DNA of 64,000 nucleotides, from positions 34,610 through 98,609 of the forward strand of contig PERU01000013.1 of assembly GCA_002928965.1 (NCBI GenBank), read 5' to 3'. Origin of the DNA: Methylomonas sp. (GTDB lineage: Bacteria; Pseudomonadota; Gammaproteobacteria; Methylococcales; Methylomonadaceae). The notes below the pieces were generated by a model, which searched no databases, was not told the DNA's origin, and saw nothing but the letters and a program-made list of their open reading frames with translations. Shown here piece after piece: positions 16,548 through 25,583 of the stretch. Every line of letters starts with the position of its first letter. Within the stretch, counting starts at the first letter, position 1. The position numbers and the translations under genes are program-made.

Positions 16548-19007
16548 ATGAAAATTATAAAAGCAATCATGCTATTGCTGGCGTCGGTACTCCCGCTATC
16601 GCCTGCTTTGGCCGCCAATTTGTTAAGCAACGGTGGCTTCGAAAGTCCGGGGACGGTGACGACATACCTCTTCTTATCCAACAATGCGACTAGCGTTACC
16701 GGCTGGACTGCGATCGACGACGGAATTGGCGAAAGACCCTATCTGATGAACAGATACCGTCCTGGCGGTAGCTATACCAATCGGGTCATGGAAGGTACTT
16801 ATGCACTGGCGATCAACCAAGGCTCCGGTATCAAAACCACCTTTCCGGTCACTGCCGGGGTGACTTACACGCTGTCATTCCAGGTTCGCAAAGGAAGTGC
16901 TGGCGGTTACACGGCCCTGGAAGTCGCTGTGGCCGGCTTCAACACCGCGTTCACCAGTGTGACCGGCAGCTTTGAGTTGCGGTCTTACACGTTCACGGCC
17001 ACCACTACTAATCCGTCAGCGGAACTCAAGTTTTTCAATAGCTCACCGTCTCCCGATTACAAAACATACGATCTGGATGCAGTGGTGGTTGAAGAAGGCA
17101 CGGGGCCCAGCGTTCCGGTTAATCCGTTTATCGGTAGCCCGGCCGATCCTGGTAACCCAAATTTTACTACCAGCCATTTTTCCGGTTCGCAAAATTGCGC
17201 GATGTGCCACAACGGCCTCGTCGACAATCAAAGCAAGGATGTATCGATCGTCACCGACTGGTCGTCGACCATGATGGCCAATGCTTCAAGAGATCCTTTC
17301 TGGCGCGCCAAAGTCCGTAGCGAAATGGCGCGGCATCCTGAGTTGCAAGGCGTCATCAACGATAAATGCACAAAATGCCATGCGCCGATGGCTAACGCCC
17401 AAGCCAAGAAGGATGGCACCATCGCCAGTCAGACCGTTTTCGACGGTGGCATCCTAGGCGTTGGACATGCCAAGCACGATGCGGCGATGGACGGTGTCAG
17501 CTGTACCTTGTGTCACCAGATTCCGGCTACCCCAACACTAGGCACACTGGCGACCATGTCCGGAAACTATGCCATCAACAATACTAAAACCATTTACGGA
17601 CCTTATGGTGGACCGGGTGATACCCCATTATTCACCATGCCGATGATCATGCATACCGGCTATACACCTACTTACGGTGCGCAGATCAAAGACTCCAAGT
17701 TGTGCGCGTCCTGCCACAACCTGAAAACGCCTTATGTCGATGCGACGGGCAACGTGCTGAGCACCACGCCGGAAAGTGAGTTCCCCGAACAAACGCCGTA
17801 TATGGAATGGGAACAAAGCAGCTTTGTCAGCCAAAAAAGTTGTCAGGGTTGTCACATGAGTCGAACCGACGGCGTGAAAATCTCCACCATGGGAATGTCC
17901 GGCTTGCGCAACAACTTTGCGATTCATGACTTGGTGGGCGCCAACAAGTTGATGCTGGATATTTTGAACAGCAACAAAACCCAGTTGGGCGTGTTGTCGA
18001 ACAATTTTCCTGAAACTATCGCCAAGACTGATGTCATGCTGAAAAGCGCAGCAACAGTCGGCGTGATTGAGCAACGTTCGATGCCGAATGCCTTGGATTT
18101 CACCTTGCAAATCAACAGCACCACCGGTCACAAATTGCCGACCGCTTACCCGTCGCGGCGGGCGATTGTACATGTCACTGTCACCAACGCCCAAAATCAA
18201 ATCGTATGGGAATCTGGCAAGGTCAATGCTGACGGTAGTGTCGAAGGCGTCGATGCCGACGACAACGGCAATACCTTCGAGCCGCATTACGACCAGATCA
18301 CTGCAGAAGATCAGGTGCAAGTCTATGAAGCCATCATGGGCAATAATGAAGGTGAAGTGACCTACACCCTGTTGCGTGGCAAGGAATATCTGAAAGACAA
18401 CCGCATTCTGCCGCCCGGCTTTAATAAAGTCAGTGCGCCAGCTGATGTGCGTGTTGTCGGTGCTGCTTTGTCCGACAGTAACTTTATCGACGGCAGTGAT
18501 CAGATCAGTTACCAGATTGGCGGTCTGCCGGCAGGTAATTACACGGTCAAAGCTGAGTTGGTTTATCAAACACTTTCGCGAGCATTTGCAGAGGATTTGT
18601 TCAGCGATACCACGACGCCGGAAGTGGTGGATTTTAAAACCATGTTCGATGCGTCATCGCAAAAATCCAGCGTCATTGCCAGTGCCGAGTTCGCAGCTAC
18701 CGTGGTTGCACCGCCACCGGTCGATACCGACGGTGATGGTGTGGCCGACAATCTGGATAACTGCAAATTGGTCGCCAACGCCAACCAGCGTAATACTGAC
18801 GGCGATAATTTCGGCAACATCTGTGATCCGGATTTCAACGGTAACAAGATTGTTGATCCATTGGATTTAAATAGCCTTAAAGCGCAATTCGGTAAGGTTT
18901 CCCCTAATCATGATTTGAATGGCAACGGCATCGTAGACCCGCTGGATTTGAATATTCTTAAATCTTATTGGGGTAAGGCTCCAGGTCCGTCGGGTTTGCA
19001 GCCTTAA
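16548..19007 (+). CDS. Secreted five-haem cytochrome c with dockerin-like C-terminus
   Basis: 819 residues in four parts. First a signal peptide (MKIIKAIMLLLASVLPLS). Second, at about 22-190, a galactose-binding-like beta domain starting NLLSNGGFESPG. Third, at about 215-440, five CxxCH haem sites: CAMCH, CTKCH, CTLCH, CASCH and CQGCH, followed by a beta-rich part to about 700. Fourth, from about 725, a calcium-binding end: thrombospondin-3-like DTDGDGVADN and DNCKLVAN, then two dockerin-type loops, DFNGNKIVDPLDLNSLK and DLNGNGIVDPLDLNILK, with acidic residues at positions 1, 9 and 12 of each loop and Asn at 3 and 5. It has no PEP-CTERM tail. A role in extracellular electron transfer is inference; substrate or partner is unknown. 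Confidence 0.85.
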   Translation: MKIIKAIMLLLASVLPLSPALAANLLSNGGFESPGTVTTYLFLSNNATSVTGWTAIDDGIGERPYLMNRYRPGGSYTNRVMEGTYALAINQGSGIKTTFPVTAGVTYTLSFQVRKGSAGGYTALEVAVAGFNTAFTSVTGSFELRSYTFTATTTNPSAELKFFNSSPSPDYKTYDLDAVVVEEGTGPSVPVNPFIGSPADPGNPNFTTSHFSGSQNCAMCHNGLVDNQSKDVSIVTDWSSTMMANASRDPFWRAKVRSEMARHPELQGVINDKCTKCHAPMANAQAKKDGTIASQTVFDGGILGVGHAKHDAAMDGVSCTLCHQIPATPTLGTLATMSGNYAINNTKTIYGPYGGPGDTPLFTMPMIMHTGYTPTYGAQIKDSKLCASCHNLKTPYVDATGNVLSTTPESEFPEQTPYMEWEQSSFVSQKSCQGCHMSRTDGVKISTMGMSGLRNNFAIHDLVGANKLMLDILNSNKTQLGVLSNNFPETIAKTDVMLKSAATVGVIEQRSMPNALDFTLQINSTTGHKLPTAYPSRRAIVHVTVTNAQNQIVWESGKVNADGSVEGVDADDNGNTFEPHYDQITAEDQVQVYEAIMGNNEGEVTYTLLRGKEYLKDNRILPPGFNKVSAPADVRVVGAALSDSNFIDGSDQISYQIGGLPAGNYTVKAELVYQTLSRAFAEDLFSDTTTPEVVDFKTMFDASSQKSSVIASAEFAATVVAPPPVDTDGDGVADNLDNCKLVANANQRNTDGDNFGNICDPDFNGNKIVDPLDLNSLKAQFGKVSPNHDLNGNGIVDPLDLNILKSYWGKAPGPSGLQP

Positions 19008-19101
19008 TGCACAAGGAATGCCCCACGTTCTCAATTTGAGTTTGGGGCGCCTAACTAATCTAAAACTTTAGTCACTAAACTATTAATTCAGAGGTAACAA
19101 A

Positions 19102-19692
19102 ATGGGTAAGGCTTTCAAAAGCAATTTGGCGTCGATTTGCAGTGTCATGGCGCTCTTATTATTCAGCACACAAACATCAGCTTCGTTAACCAATGTCGTC
19201 AAATTTAGCCAAGGGGAAACGATTGCTGTCGTAAGTGGCGGCATAGTGACCGTCGATGTTATGGGGGATAATTTTACTTTGGGGCCTGACGGAGCTGCCT
19301 TTTCCTTGAAGTGGGACCCAACTGTGCTGCAGCATGTTTCGACGTCGTATGTTAATCCACCTTGGCATATTTCTTCAGCAGACGAGACAACTGCTTCGTC
19401 GGGACTGATCGATTCTATTTTTGTGGGTATCACAGCATTGAATACAAATGCTGGTAGTAGTTTTGGAATTGCTTCCTTCACTTTTAATGTATTAGGAAAT
19501 CCAGGGGATGTGACGGCATTAGCCCTAGGTAATGATTCCTTCAGTATCGGCTTTTTAAATGGATTGACCGGGCTAAATGTAAATTACGTGGATAGTCAGG
19601 TGCAAGTTGTACCACTTCCTGCTGCGGTCTGGATGTTCGGTGCCGGCATCGTCGGTATGATGGGCTCTATGAAGCGCCGTAAAACAACGTAA
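19102..19692 (+). CDS. Cohesin-like protein with PEP-CTERM-type tail
   Basis: 196 residues: signal peptide (to about TQTSAS), one beta-sandwich domain, and the tail VPLPAAVWMFGAGIVGMMGS with MKRRK. The domain has the cohesin pattern: VSGGIVTVDV early, then FSLKWDPTVLQHV (the YDP-x-x-L-x-x-V strand of cohesins), and FGIASFTFNVLG (the G-x-x-x-x-x-TF-x-V strand). Cohesins bind dockerins, and the gene directly upstream encodes a dockerin-like end. I infer that this protein is the surface anchor for the cytochrome. GAGGTAACAAA gives a good ribosome-binding site. It follows the cytochrome after 94 bases that contain a GCCCCA...TGGGGC hairpin without T-run. Confidence 0.72.
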   Translation: MGKAFKSNLASICSVMALLLFSTQTSASLTNVVKFSQGETIAVVSGGIVTVDVMGDNFTLGPDGAAFSLKWDPTVLQHVSTSYVNPPWHISSADETTASSGLIDSIFVGITALNTNAGSSFGIASFTFNVLGNPGDVTALALGNDSFSIGFLNGLTGLNVNYVDSQVQVVPLPAAVWMFGAGIVGMMGSMKRRKTT

Positions 19693-19866
19693 GGGATGCC
19701 GCAAGAAAAAAATACCATCATACACAATTGCAATAGTACCCCTCACAGCCGCCCTTGATAAGGAGCGGGTTGGGGCGGGGTTATACCTCGCGGAATAACA
19801 CCGAGAGCGACAAAAAAGCTATTTTGAAAAATACATCATGCCTAAGCAGTGAAAGTTGGATAATCA

Positions 19867-19893
19867 AAACCTCGGCCCTAACCGGGGTTTTTT
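19867..19893 (+). terminator. Rho-independent terminator after the PEP-CTERM/cytochrome operon
   Basis: AAAACCTCGG, loop CCCTA, CCGGGGTTTT then TT. The stem is nearly perfect with one T-G pair and ends in six T. It lies 175 bases after the cohesin-like gene and would end that transcript. Confidence 0.65.
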
Positions 19894-19921
19894 ATTGCTA
19901 AGGATTTCGCTACAAATAACG

Positions 19922-20060
19922 TCCCCCTTTGAAAAAGGGGGATCGAGGGGGATTTATTAAAAAATCTCCCACACCCCCTCTTTATCAAAGAGAGGAGCAA
20001 GAATCGTGTGATTCGGAATAAGCAGAATTCCGGGAAGTTATTTAGGACCATATCCTAAGC
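19922..20060. repeat. Dispersed intergenic repeat, left copy
   Basis: The segment 19945-20060 (116 bases) occurs again, inverted, at 63885-64000 with about four mismatches by my reading. It starts with the hairpin CCCCCTTTG/AAAAAGGGGG, contains a CCCCCTCTTTATCAAAGAGAG palindrome, and ends CATATCCTAAGC. It carries no coding frame. It sits between the operon terminator and pgi. The conservation over 116 bases suggests a small non-autonomous mobile or dispersed element. Confidence 0.8.
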
Positions 20061-20072
20061 CGTTGTCAACAA

Positions 20073-21713
20073 TCAGGCCTTGCGCAATTTTTTATAAGTA
20101 TTGATCAAGCCATTGGTTGAGCTGTCGTGACTGGTGGTCACTTCATCATTTTTTAATTCCGGCAAAATAGCTTTGGCCAAAACTTTGCCCAATTCCACGC
20201 CCATTTGATCAAAGGAATTGATATTCCAGATCACACCTTGCACGAAAATTTTGTGTTCATAAAAGGCTATCAAGGTACCCAGGGTGCGTGGGGTGAGTTT
20301 TTTGAACAGGAATGAATTGGAGGGTTTGTTGCCGTCGAAGATTTTTGAGGCGATCAACGCATCATCTAGATTGGGTTCATGACTCAAATCCTGTCTGACT
20401 TCTGCTTCGGTTTTGCCGCGCATCAACGCTTCTGCTTGGGCCAGGAAGTTTGAAATCAAAATATCATGATGATCCGGCAAGTCATATTGGCTTTGCGCCG
20501 CAGCTAGAAAGTCGCCTGGAATCAGTTTGGTGCCCTGATGGATCAGTTGGAAAAATGCATGCTGACCATTGGTGCCGGGTTGGCCCCAGATAATCGGTCC
20601 GGTGTTGTAATCGACTTTGTCGCCGTTGATGGTGGCGCTTTTGCCGTTACTTTCCATATCGCCTTGCTGGAAATAATCGGCAAAATATTTTAAGGACTGC
20701 GCGTAAGGAAGAATGGCATAGGTTTCAGCTTCAAAAAAATTGTTGTACCAGATGCCCAGCAAACCCATGATGACCGGGATGTTTTGCTCAAAGGGTGCGT
20801 GGCGGAAATGCTCATCTGCCAGATGTGCACCCATCAGCAGTTCCTCGAAATTGTCCATGCCAATGTATAAGGCTATAGACATGCCGATTACCGACCACAA
20901 GGAATAGCGACCGCCTACCCAGTCCCAAAATTCGAACATGTTTTGAGGGTCGATGCCGAATTCTTTAACTTTTTCTTCATTGGTGGAAATGGCAACGAAA
21001 TGTCGGGAGATATGGGCCGGGTCAAGCGCAGCATTTAAAAACCAGTTGCGCGCTGAGCGGGCATTGGTCATGGTCTCTTGGGTGGTGAAGGTTTTTGAGG
21101 CAATCAGAAATAAAGTGGTTTCGGGGTTGAGTGGTTTTAATGTCTCCACAATATCGGTTTGATCAACATTGGAGATGAAATGCGCTTTCAATCCCTCTTT
21201 GCCGTAAGGTGCTAAGGCGGTATCGACCATTTTGGGCCCCAAGTCGGAACCGCCGATGCCAATATTGACAATATCGGTGATGACTTTGCCGGTAAAGCCT
21301 GTCCATTGCCCGGAGCGAACCTGCTCGGTAAACACTCGCATTTTGGCGAGTACTTTGTTGATTTCCGGCATGACATCCTGGCCGCGGAAAAATACCGGCT
21401 TATTGCTGCGATTGCGTAAGGCTGTGTGGAGTACCGCGCGTTTTTCGGTGGTGTTAATGATCGAACCGGAAAACATCGCTTCAGTTTTTTTACTGAGCTC
21501 CGCGCGATTGGCTAAATCAATCAGCAAGGGGAGGGTCTTTTCTGTTATCAGGTTTTTTGAGTAGTCGAACAACAAATCATCAAACGTGAGGGCGAACTTA
21601 TCGAAGCGCTGGGGGTCTTTAGCGAAAGACTCTTTCATGCAAAATTTGCCGGCAATTTCTTGATAATGTTGCTTGACGGCGTTCCATTCGGCAGAGTTGA
21701 TTAATTTGGACAT
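20073..21713 (-). CDS. pgi: Glucose-6-phosphate isomerase
   Basis: 546 residues, the normal length of bacterial Pgi (E. coli 549). It interconverts glucose-6-phosphate and fructose-6-phosphate in the cytosol. Visible family signatures include [40 protein letters not shown] and the active-site region [14 protein letters not shown]; the C-terminal signature with the catalytic Lys is in [12 protein letters not shown] chose the ATG at 21713 ([10 protein letters not shown]); an in-frame TTG eight codons earlier has no better ribosome-binding site. Single gene, with the repeat element on its downstream side. In ribulose monophosphate methanotrophs Pgi also feeds the formaldehyde assimilation cycle. 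Confidence 0.95.
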   Translation of the reverse strand: MSKLINSAEWNAVKQHYQEIAGKFCMKESFAKDPQRFDKFALTFDDLLFDYSKNLITEKTLPLLIDLANRAELSKKTEAMFSGSIINTTEKRAVLHTALRNRSNKPVFFRGQDVMPEINKVLAKMRVFTEQVRSGQWTGFTGKVITDIVNIGIGGSDLGPKMVDTALAPYGKEGLKAHFISNVDQTDIVETLKPLNPETTLFLIASKTFTTQETMTNARSARNWFLNAALDPAHISRHFVAISTNEEKVKEFGIDPQNMFEFWDWVGGRYSLWSVIGMSIALYIGMDNFEELLMGAHLADEHFRHAPFEQNIPVIMGLLGIWYNNFFEAETYAILPYAQSLKYFADYFQQGDMESNGKSATINGDKVDYNTGPIIWGQPGTNGQHAFFQLIHQGTKLIPGDFLAAAQSQYDLPDHHDILISNFLAQAEALMRGKTEAEVRQDLSHEPNLDDALIASKIFDGNKPSNSFLFKKLTPRTLGTLIAFYEHKIFVQGVIWNINSFDQMGVELGKVLAKAILPELKNDEVTTSHDSSTNGLINTYKKLRKA

Positions 21714-22006
21714 ATTTTTTAGAGGGTAAACAGACAAATAGTGCTCAGTGGTTCTGAATGATGTGCTGTTGCAGGCGCATTACCTCATTATAAGGATTGT
21801 CTTTCCTGGATGACAAAAAAAATTCAGAATACTTATGGGGTAAATAGAGCAATATAAGTATTACCTTTATTCGCTATGGGCGATGTGCTAAAGTTAGGCC
21901 GGGTTTTTTATAGGGTTACATCTTCGTTTTTGAGGGTTTGATTCTAAATCACACCATGCGTAACTGCATGAATAATAATAAATTATTAACAACGGGAAGG
22001 GTAAAC

Positions 22007-22600
22007 ATGAAAACAACTCGTATTTTCAGAAATGGTCTTTTTGCTCTGGTCGGGCTGATTTTTTCTTCGACAGTTCTAGCCCATGGTGGCGCGGCTGGCA
22101 CCGATACAGACCAATGTAAATTTGAACTGGAAAAAGATCATTGGATCCATTACACCGCCTATCAACCTAAAGCCTATCCGGCTGAAGAGTTCTGCGGCAA
22201 TATTCCTGATACCAATTCACTGATTCAGTTGGTATTTGATTATCAAGATCAGCGTTACCGTGACAGAGCGATTGAGTTTGAGGTGACCAAGGAGCCTGAG
22301 GGCACACGGGTTTTCTATCAAGAAGCCAAAAAACACAAATCAGGTACCGTAATTCTTAATTTGGAAAACGGTGTGCAAGAACCCGGTAAATATCTGATTC
22401 ACATTACGTTATTGCAAGACAGCGGTGAACGACTGGATGCGCACATGAGCTTTAAAGCCGGTGCCGGCCAGCCTACCAGCAAAGGCAGCTATGGTTTGTA
22501 TGCTTTGGTGCTGTTTGCAGGCTTGTATATTTTTTACCTGTCTAACGCCGACTTTAAACGCAAAGTTGATGGCATGATAGGCAAAGCCAAAGACATTTAA
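22007..22600 (+). CDS. Membrane-anchored periplasmic protein, AmoD/PmoD-like pattern
   Basis: 197 residues. A signal peptide ends at VLAHGG. The periplasmic domain holds two conserved-looking cysteines (TDQCKFE and EEFCGNIPD) with HWIHYTAYQP between them, and one C-terminal helix (YGLYALVLFAGLYIFYL) is followed by a basic end. From memory this A-H-G-G, C, H, YQP, FC-x-x-(I/L)-PD order is shared with AmoD/PmoD-type proteins linked to copper supply for ammonia or methane monooxygenase. That likeness is tentative. The new His-Gly-Gly end after cleavage could bind copper. The next gene, 112 bases on, encodes a cupredoxin, which supports a copper role. GGGAAGGG fixes the start. Confidence 0.55.
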   Translation: MKTTRIFRNGLFALVGLIFSSTVLAHGGAAGTDTDQCKFELEKDHWIHYTAYQPKAYPAEEFCGNIPDTNSLIQLVFDYQDQRYRDRAIEFEVTKEPEGTRVFYQEAKKHKSGTVILNLENGVQEPGKYLIHITLLQDSGERLDAHMSFKAGAGQPTSKGSYGLYALVLFAGLYIFYLSNADFKRKVDGMIGKAKDI

Positions 22601-22712
22601 TCTATCTGCGCTCACTTTGCGGAAAGTGGGCGTATCTTTAGCTCTGGTTTTATCCGCAAGTTAAGTTGTTGAAGATTTTTAAACTCCGACTTTTTATAGA
22701 GGAATGACTCTA

Positions 22713-23642
22713 ATGGTCAAAACAGTATCAATTGCCACTCTGATTTGTGCCCTTTCTATTGGTGGTGTATCTGCCAAAGAATTTCAAGAGCACAATAATA
22801 TGATGAACCACGGGGACGGCCATCTGATGGATATGGATGGCGGCATGGTAATGGGGCAGAATACAGATACCTTACCGGGTGGCTGCGATAAGATTGCCGC
22901 AACCAAAGAAATTACCGTCCGTGCCGGTCATAAGTATTCTGAAAAATTTCCAGGCACCATGTGGGCGTTTGATCAGCAAGAATTTCAGTTTGAACCGTGC
23001 ACAAAATTAACCGTACATTTCATCAATGAAGATGAAATTCGCCATCAATGGATGATGCATGGTTTGCCCAAATACATGTATCCCAAGGGCATGTTCCATC
23101 TTGAAGTCAGTGGCCCCGGCAGCGTGTCCGGTACCTTGATTTTGCCGCCGGGCGACAAAACCTATTTGGTGCATTGCGATATTGCACAGCACATGGAAAA
23201 GGGCATGAAAGCCCAATTGAAGGTTGGTAAAGGTGGGGAAGATTTACCCAGTATTCCGGGGGTGACAGCCAGTGTTTTTCCGGATGACTACAGCGGTAAG
23301 CCGTTTTCCCTGCAAGAATTCGTAACCCAGGAAACTCAAGCCAAAATAGCCAGTGCCGCTGCCGCAATAGCCGCGTCAGCACCTAAAACAGATGCTCAAA
23401 CCAATGGCAATGCCGGTGCTGCAGATGAATCATTCCTGTCTGGAGTAACTGTAGTTGGTCTGGCTATCGGAATCATTATCGGTCCGTTACTGACCAAACG
23501 CTTTAAAGGTATGAGCGTAGGCGAGGTTGTTGCAACCGTGTTTGAGTTGATTTCCCACTCAATCGGTTTTACCGTTGAGTTGATCGCTAAATTGGTGAAA
23601 AAGTTTTTGGGAAAAAAAGCCATTCCGTTACCTGATAAATAA
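22713..23642 (+). CDS. Membrane-anchored cupredoxin-domain protein
   Basis: 309 residues: signal peptide (ending GVSAKEF), a Met/His/Asp-rich stretch (MMNHGDGHLMDMDGG), and a cupredoxin fold at about 60-180 with type 1 copper ligands in order: His in EIRHQWMMHG, then Cys, His and Met in HCDIAQHMEKGM. A linker rich in Ala follows, then one C-terminal membrane helix (VTVVGLAIGIIIGPLL) and a basic, helical cytosolic tail of about 60 residues. Such proteins move electrons or deliver copper in the periplasm. Start at 22713 with GAGGA ten bases upstream; an ATG at 22704 is too close to that site. Forms a pair with the preceding gene. Confidence 0.7.
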   Translation: MVKTVSIATLICALSIGGVSAKEFQEHNNMMNHGDGHLMDMDGGMVMGQNTDTLPGGCDKIAATKEITVRAGHKYSEKFPGTMWAFDQQEFQFEPCTKLTVHFINEDEIRHQWMMHGLPKYMYPKGMFHLEVSGPGSVSGTLILPPGDKTYLVHCDIAQHMEKGMKAQLKVGKGGEDLPSIPGVTASVFPDDYSGKPFSLQEFVTQETQAKIASAAAAIAASAPKTDAQTNGNAGAADESFLSGVTVVGLAIGIIIGPLLTKRFKGMSVGEVVATVFELISHSIGFTVELIAKLVKKFLGKKAIPLPDK

Positions 23643-23653
23643 AGCTATCGATT

Positions 23654-23690
23654 AAAAGCCCCTGAAACGTCGCGTTTCAGGGGCTTTTTT
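23654..23690 (+). terminator. Rho-independent terminator after the cupredoxin gene
   Basis: AAAAGCCCCTGAAAC, loop GTCGC, GTTTCAGGGGCTTTT then TT: 15 perfect pairs and a T-run. It separates the copper-type pair from the YqaA-like gene. Confidence 0.92.
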
Positions 23691-23705
23691 GTGGGAGAAA
23701 AGAAA

Positions 23706-24131
23706 TTGGCATTTGAATCGTTCGGTGTGCTGGGTTTGTTTGTCAGCGCCTTTATTTCCTCGACCATTGCGCCGGGTGGCTCGGAAGCGGTATTGGCTTA
23801 TCTGGTGAATGGTCATCAATATGCGGTCGTGCAGTTGGTATTGGTCGCTACGCTAGGCAACACCCTGGGCGCATTAACCACGTGGTGGCTGGGTGTGTGG
23901 GCCGCGAAAAAGTATCCTGCAGAAACACGACTATCAGCCAAGCAGCGACAATCTTTACAGACCGTGCGGCGTTGGGGTAGTTGGGCGTTGCTGTTTTCCT
24001 GGTTGCCCTTGGTGGGGGATGGTTTATGTTTTGCTGGTGGCTGGTTAAAGCTATCCTTGCTATCTTCCGTGCTGGCTATTTTTTTCGGCAAAGCCCTGCG
24101 GTATATTGCTGTCGCCTACGCATTTATTTAA
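23706..24131 (+). CDS. YqaA-like (DedA/SNARE-associated family) membrane protein
   Basis: 141 residues with several membrane helices. The opening FISSTIAPGGSEAVLAYL and the following GNTLGALTTWWLG match YqaA-type proteins, a short branch of the DedA family, whose members support membrane homeostasis and lipid scrambling. A basic amphipathic stretch (KQRQSLQTVRRWG) lies in the middle. I chose the TTG at 23706 because GGGAG lies about 9 bases before it. An in-frame GTG at 23691 overlaps the T-run of the upstream terminator and has no site. It is followed 15 bases later by another membrane protein. Confidence 0.75.
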   Translation: MAFESFGVLGLFVSAFISSTIAPGGSEAVLAYLVNGHQYAVVQLVLVATLGNTLGALTTWWLGVWAAKKYPAETRLSAKQRQSLQTVRRWGSWALLFSWLPLVGDGLCFAGGWLKLSLLSSVLAIFFGKALRYIAVAYAFI

Positions 24132-24146
24132 CTTTATAACTCATTC

Positions 24147-24911
24147 ATGACGTTTTTTAGCCTTCCTCATTTTCCACCATTGGATGTAGCGGCCCCGCAC
24201 CATAGGCGCGATTATTTCATCGCCGCATTTACCTTTGTCACCACCACCATTTGCCTGACTATCGATGGTTTTGCGCCGCAGTTTATGCAATATGTGCTGG
24301 CGTTTTTTGGCTGGATTTTTTTAATCGGCTTTTTGCGTGGTGAATGCAAGTACGTGCGTACCCAAGTGGCGGTTGCTGTGACGTTTGCCGTCATCGGTGA
24401 GTATTTTGCGTCGGTGTATATGCGCGGATACATCTACCGATTTGAAAATGTCCCGGCGTATGTCCCCGCCGGCCATGGTTTGGTGTATTTGACTGCCGTC
24501 GCTTTGGGACGTTCTGGGTTTTTTATGCAACATGCCAGACGCATTGCGGTTTTTGTGGTGGCAGTATGCGGGCTGTGGGCGTTTTGGGGTGTTAGCGGCT
24601 GGTCGCAACGGCAGGATATTATCGGTGCGGTGTTGTTTGGCGTGTTTTTGATTTACTTATTTAAAGGCCGCTCGCCCATGGTGTATTTAGGGGCATTCTT
24701 CATCACTTCCTGGCTGGAAATTGTCGGCACCAGCGCCGGTACTTGGGCTTGGGCGGTGATCGATCCGGCTTCTAAATTGCCACAAGGTAATCCGCCGAGT
24801 GGCGTCGCAGCGTGGTACTGCTTGGTCGATGCCGTGGCCATCGCCGGCGCTGGCCCGGTGTTACACGTGTTCACCAAAACCGCTTTGATATTGCAACGGC
24901 AACGGGCTTGA
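24147..24911 (+). CDS. Integral membrane protein of unknown function
   Basis: 254 residues with about seven hydrophobic helices. Features that stand out are polar motifs inside or next to helices: YRFENVPAYVPAGHGLVYL in the middle, TSWLEIVGTSAGTWAW and NPPSGVAAWYCLVDAVA near the end. Such embedded polar and aromatic residues suggest a membrane enzyme or lipid-handling protein, but I do not recognise the family. It follows the YqaA-like gene by 15 bases and is probably co-transcribed. No good Shine-Dalgarno site precedes the ATG. Confidence 0.6.
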   Translation: MTFFSLPHFPPLDVAAPHHRRDYFIAAFTFVTTTICLTIDGFAPQFMQYVLAFFGWIFLIGFLRGECKYVRTQVAVAVTFAVIGEYFASVYMRGYIYRFENVPAYVPAGHGLVYLTAVALGRSGFFMQHARRIAVFVVAVCGLWAFWGVSGWSQRQDIIGAVLFGVFLIYLFKGRSPMVYLGAFFITSWLEIVGTSAGTWAWAVIDPASKLPQGNPPSGVAAWYCLVDAVAIAGAGPVLHVFTKTALILQRQRA

Positions 24912-24928
24912 TTGTTTTCCGGTTGTGT

Positions 24929-25480
24929 TCAGGATGATTTGATTTTGGGTTCCAGTTGCCGAATGGCATTTAAGCACACACTGTCACCGACTCTAACCAA
25001 TCCACCAGCCACAATCCGCGCCGTCATGCCACCGTGACCTCGCAACGCGTTGTAACTTCCCAAACCCAACTCGGCAGCCATTTTTGAGCACGGATCGCAA
25101 GGTCCTGTGATTTGGATAATCACTTCATCACCCACAAGCCATTCCAACACCACATCCGCAAACGGCGAGCGCATCGCAATTAGATTAACGCCAGAAATCA
25201 CCAAATTGCGTCGCAAGCGGCTCGGCTGCAACTCGGAAAGCCCGCACCAAGTCGCGACTACCGGTAAATGTTCGGCCTGAAATAAAGTCAGTTCACGCTT
25301 GGTCGATTGCTTGCCGGAACGTACCGCATTCGCCCGCCGATCGCCGATTAATCCGCGCCCCGGTTCCGCGCGAGCCTCATCAACCACAATGGCAGGCTCA
25401 CCGCGTACCGCGCGCAAAACAATGTGTTCTATTCGGCCTTGAGAAGCGAATTGTTGGGTTAGGTCTCGGAGGAGGGTCAT
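24929..25480 (-). CDS. MOSC-domain protein
   Basis: 183 residues. MOSC domains occur at the end of molybdenum cofactor sulfurases and in stand-alone sulfur-carrier or molybdoenzyme-like proteins. The conserved pattern is present: EPGRGLIGDRR, LTLFQAEHL, RRNLVISGVNL, and the cysteine motif GPCDPCSKM that carries the sulfur or binds the cofactor, then GHGGMTARIV and VRVGDSV. Stand-alone members are often annotated as sulfurases, but the substrate is seldom known. It converges with the membrane-protein gene, ending 17 bases from it. Confidence 0.85.
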   Translation of the reverse strand: MTLLRDLTQQFASQGRIEHIVLRAVRGEPAIVVDEARAEPGRGLIGDRRANAVRSGKQSTKRELTLFQAEHLPVVATWCGLSELQPSRLRRNLVISGVNLIAMRSPFADVVLEWLVGDEVIIQITGPCDPCSKMAAELGLGSYNALRGHGGMTARIVAGGLVRVGDSVCLNAIRQLEPKIKSS

Positions 25481-25583
25481 GATAGAGAATGGCGGTAACC
25501 GCGGTTAGCTTGGCGAAATCGCTGGAATACTCATCAATTGCTCCGGTTACGCTAAGGTCAACCGGAGCAAAGCTTTAAAAAGA

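Noticed and set aside
17628..18569. 313-residue open frame on the minus strand inside the multihaem cytochrome gene
   Set aside because: It lies fully opposite the cytochrome gene, whose haem and dockerin motifs are clear, and its product is His/Gln/Arg-rich with no domain or ribosome-binding site. It is a shadow frame.
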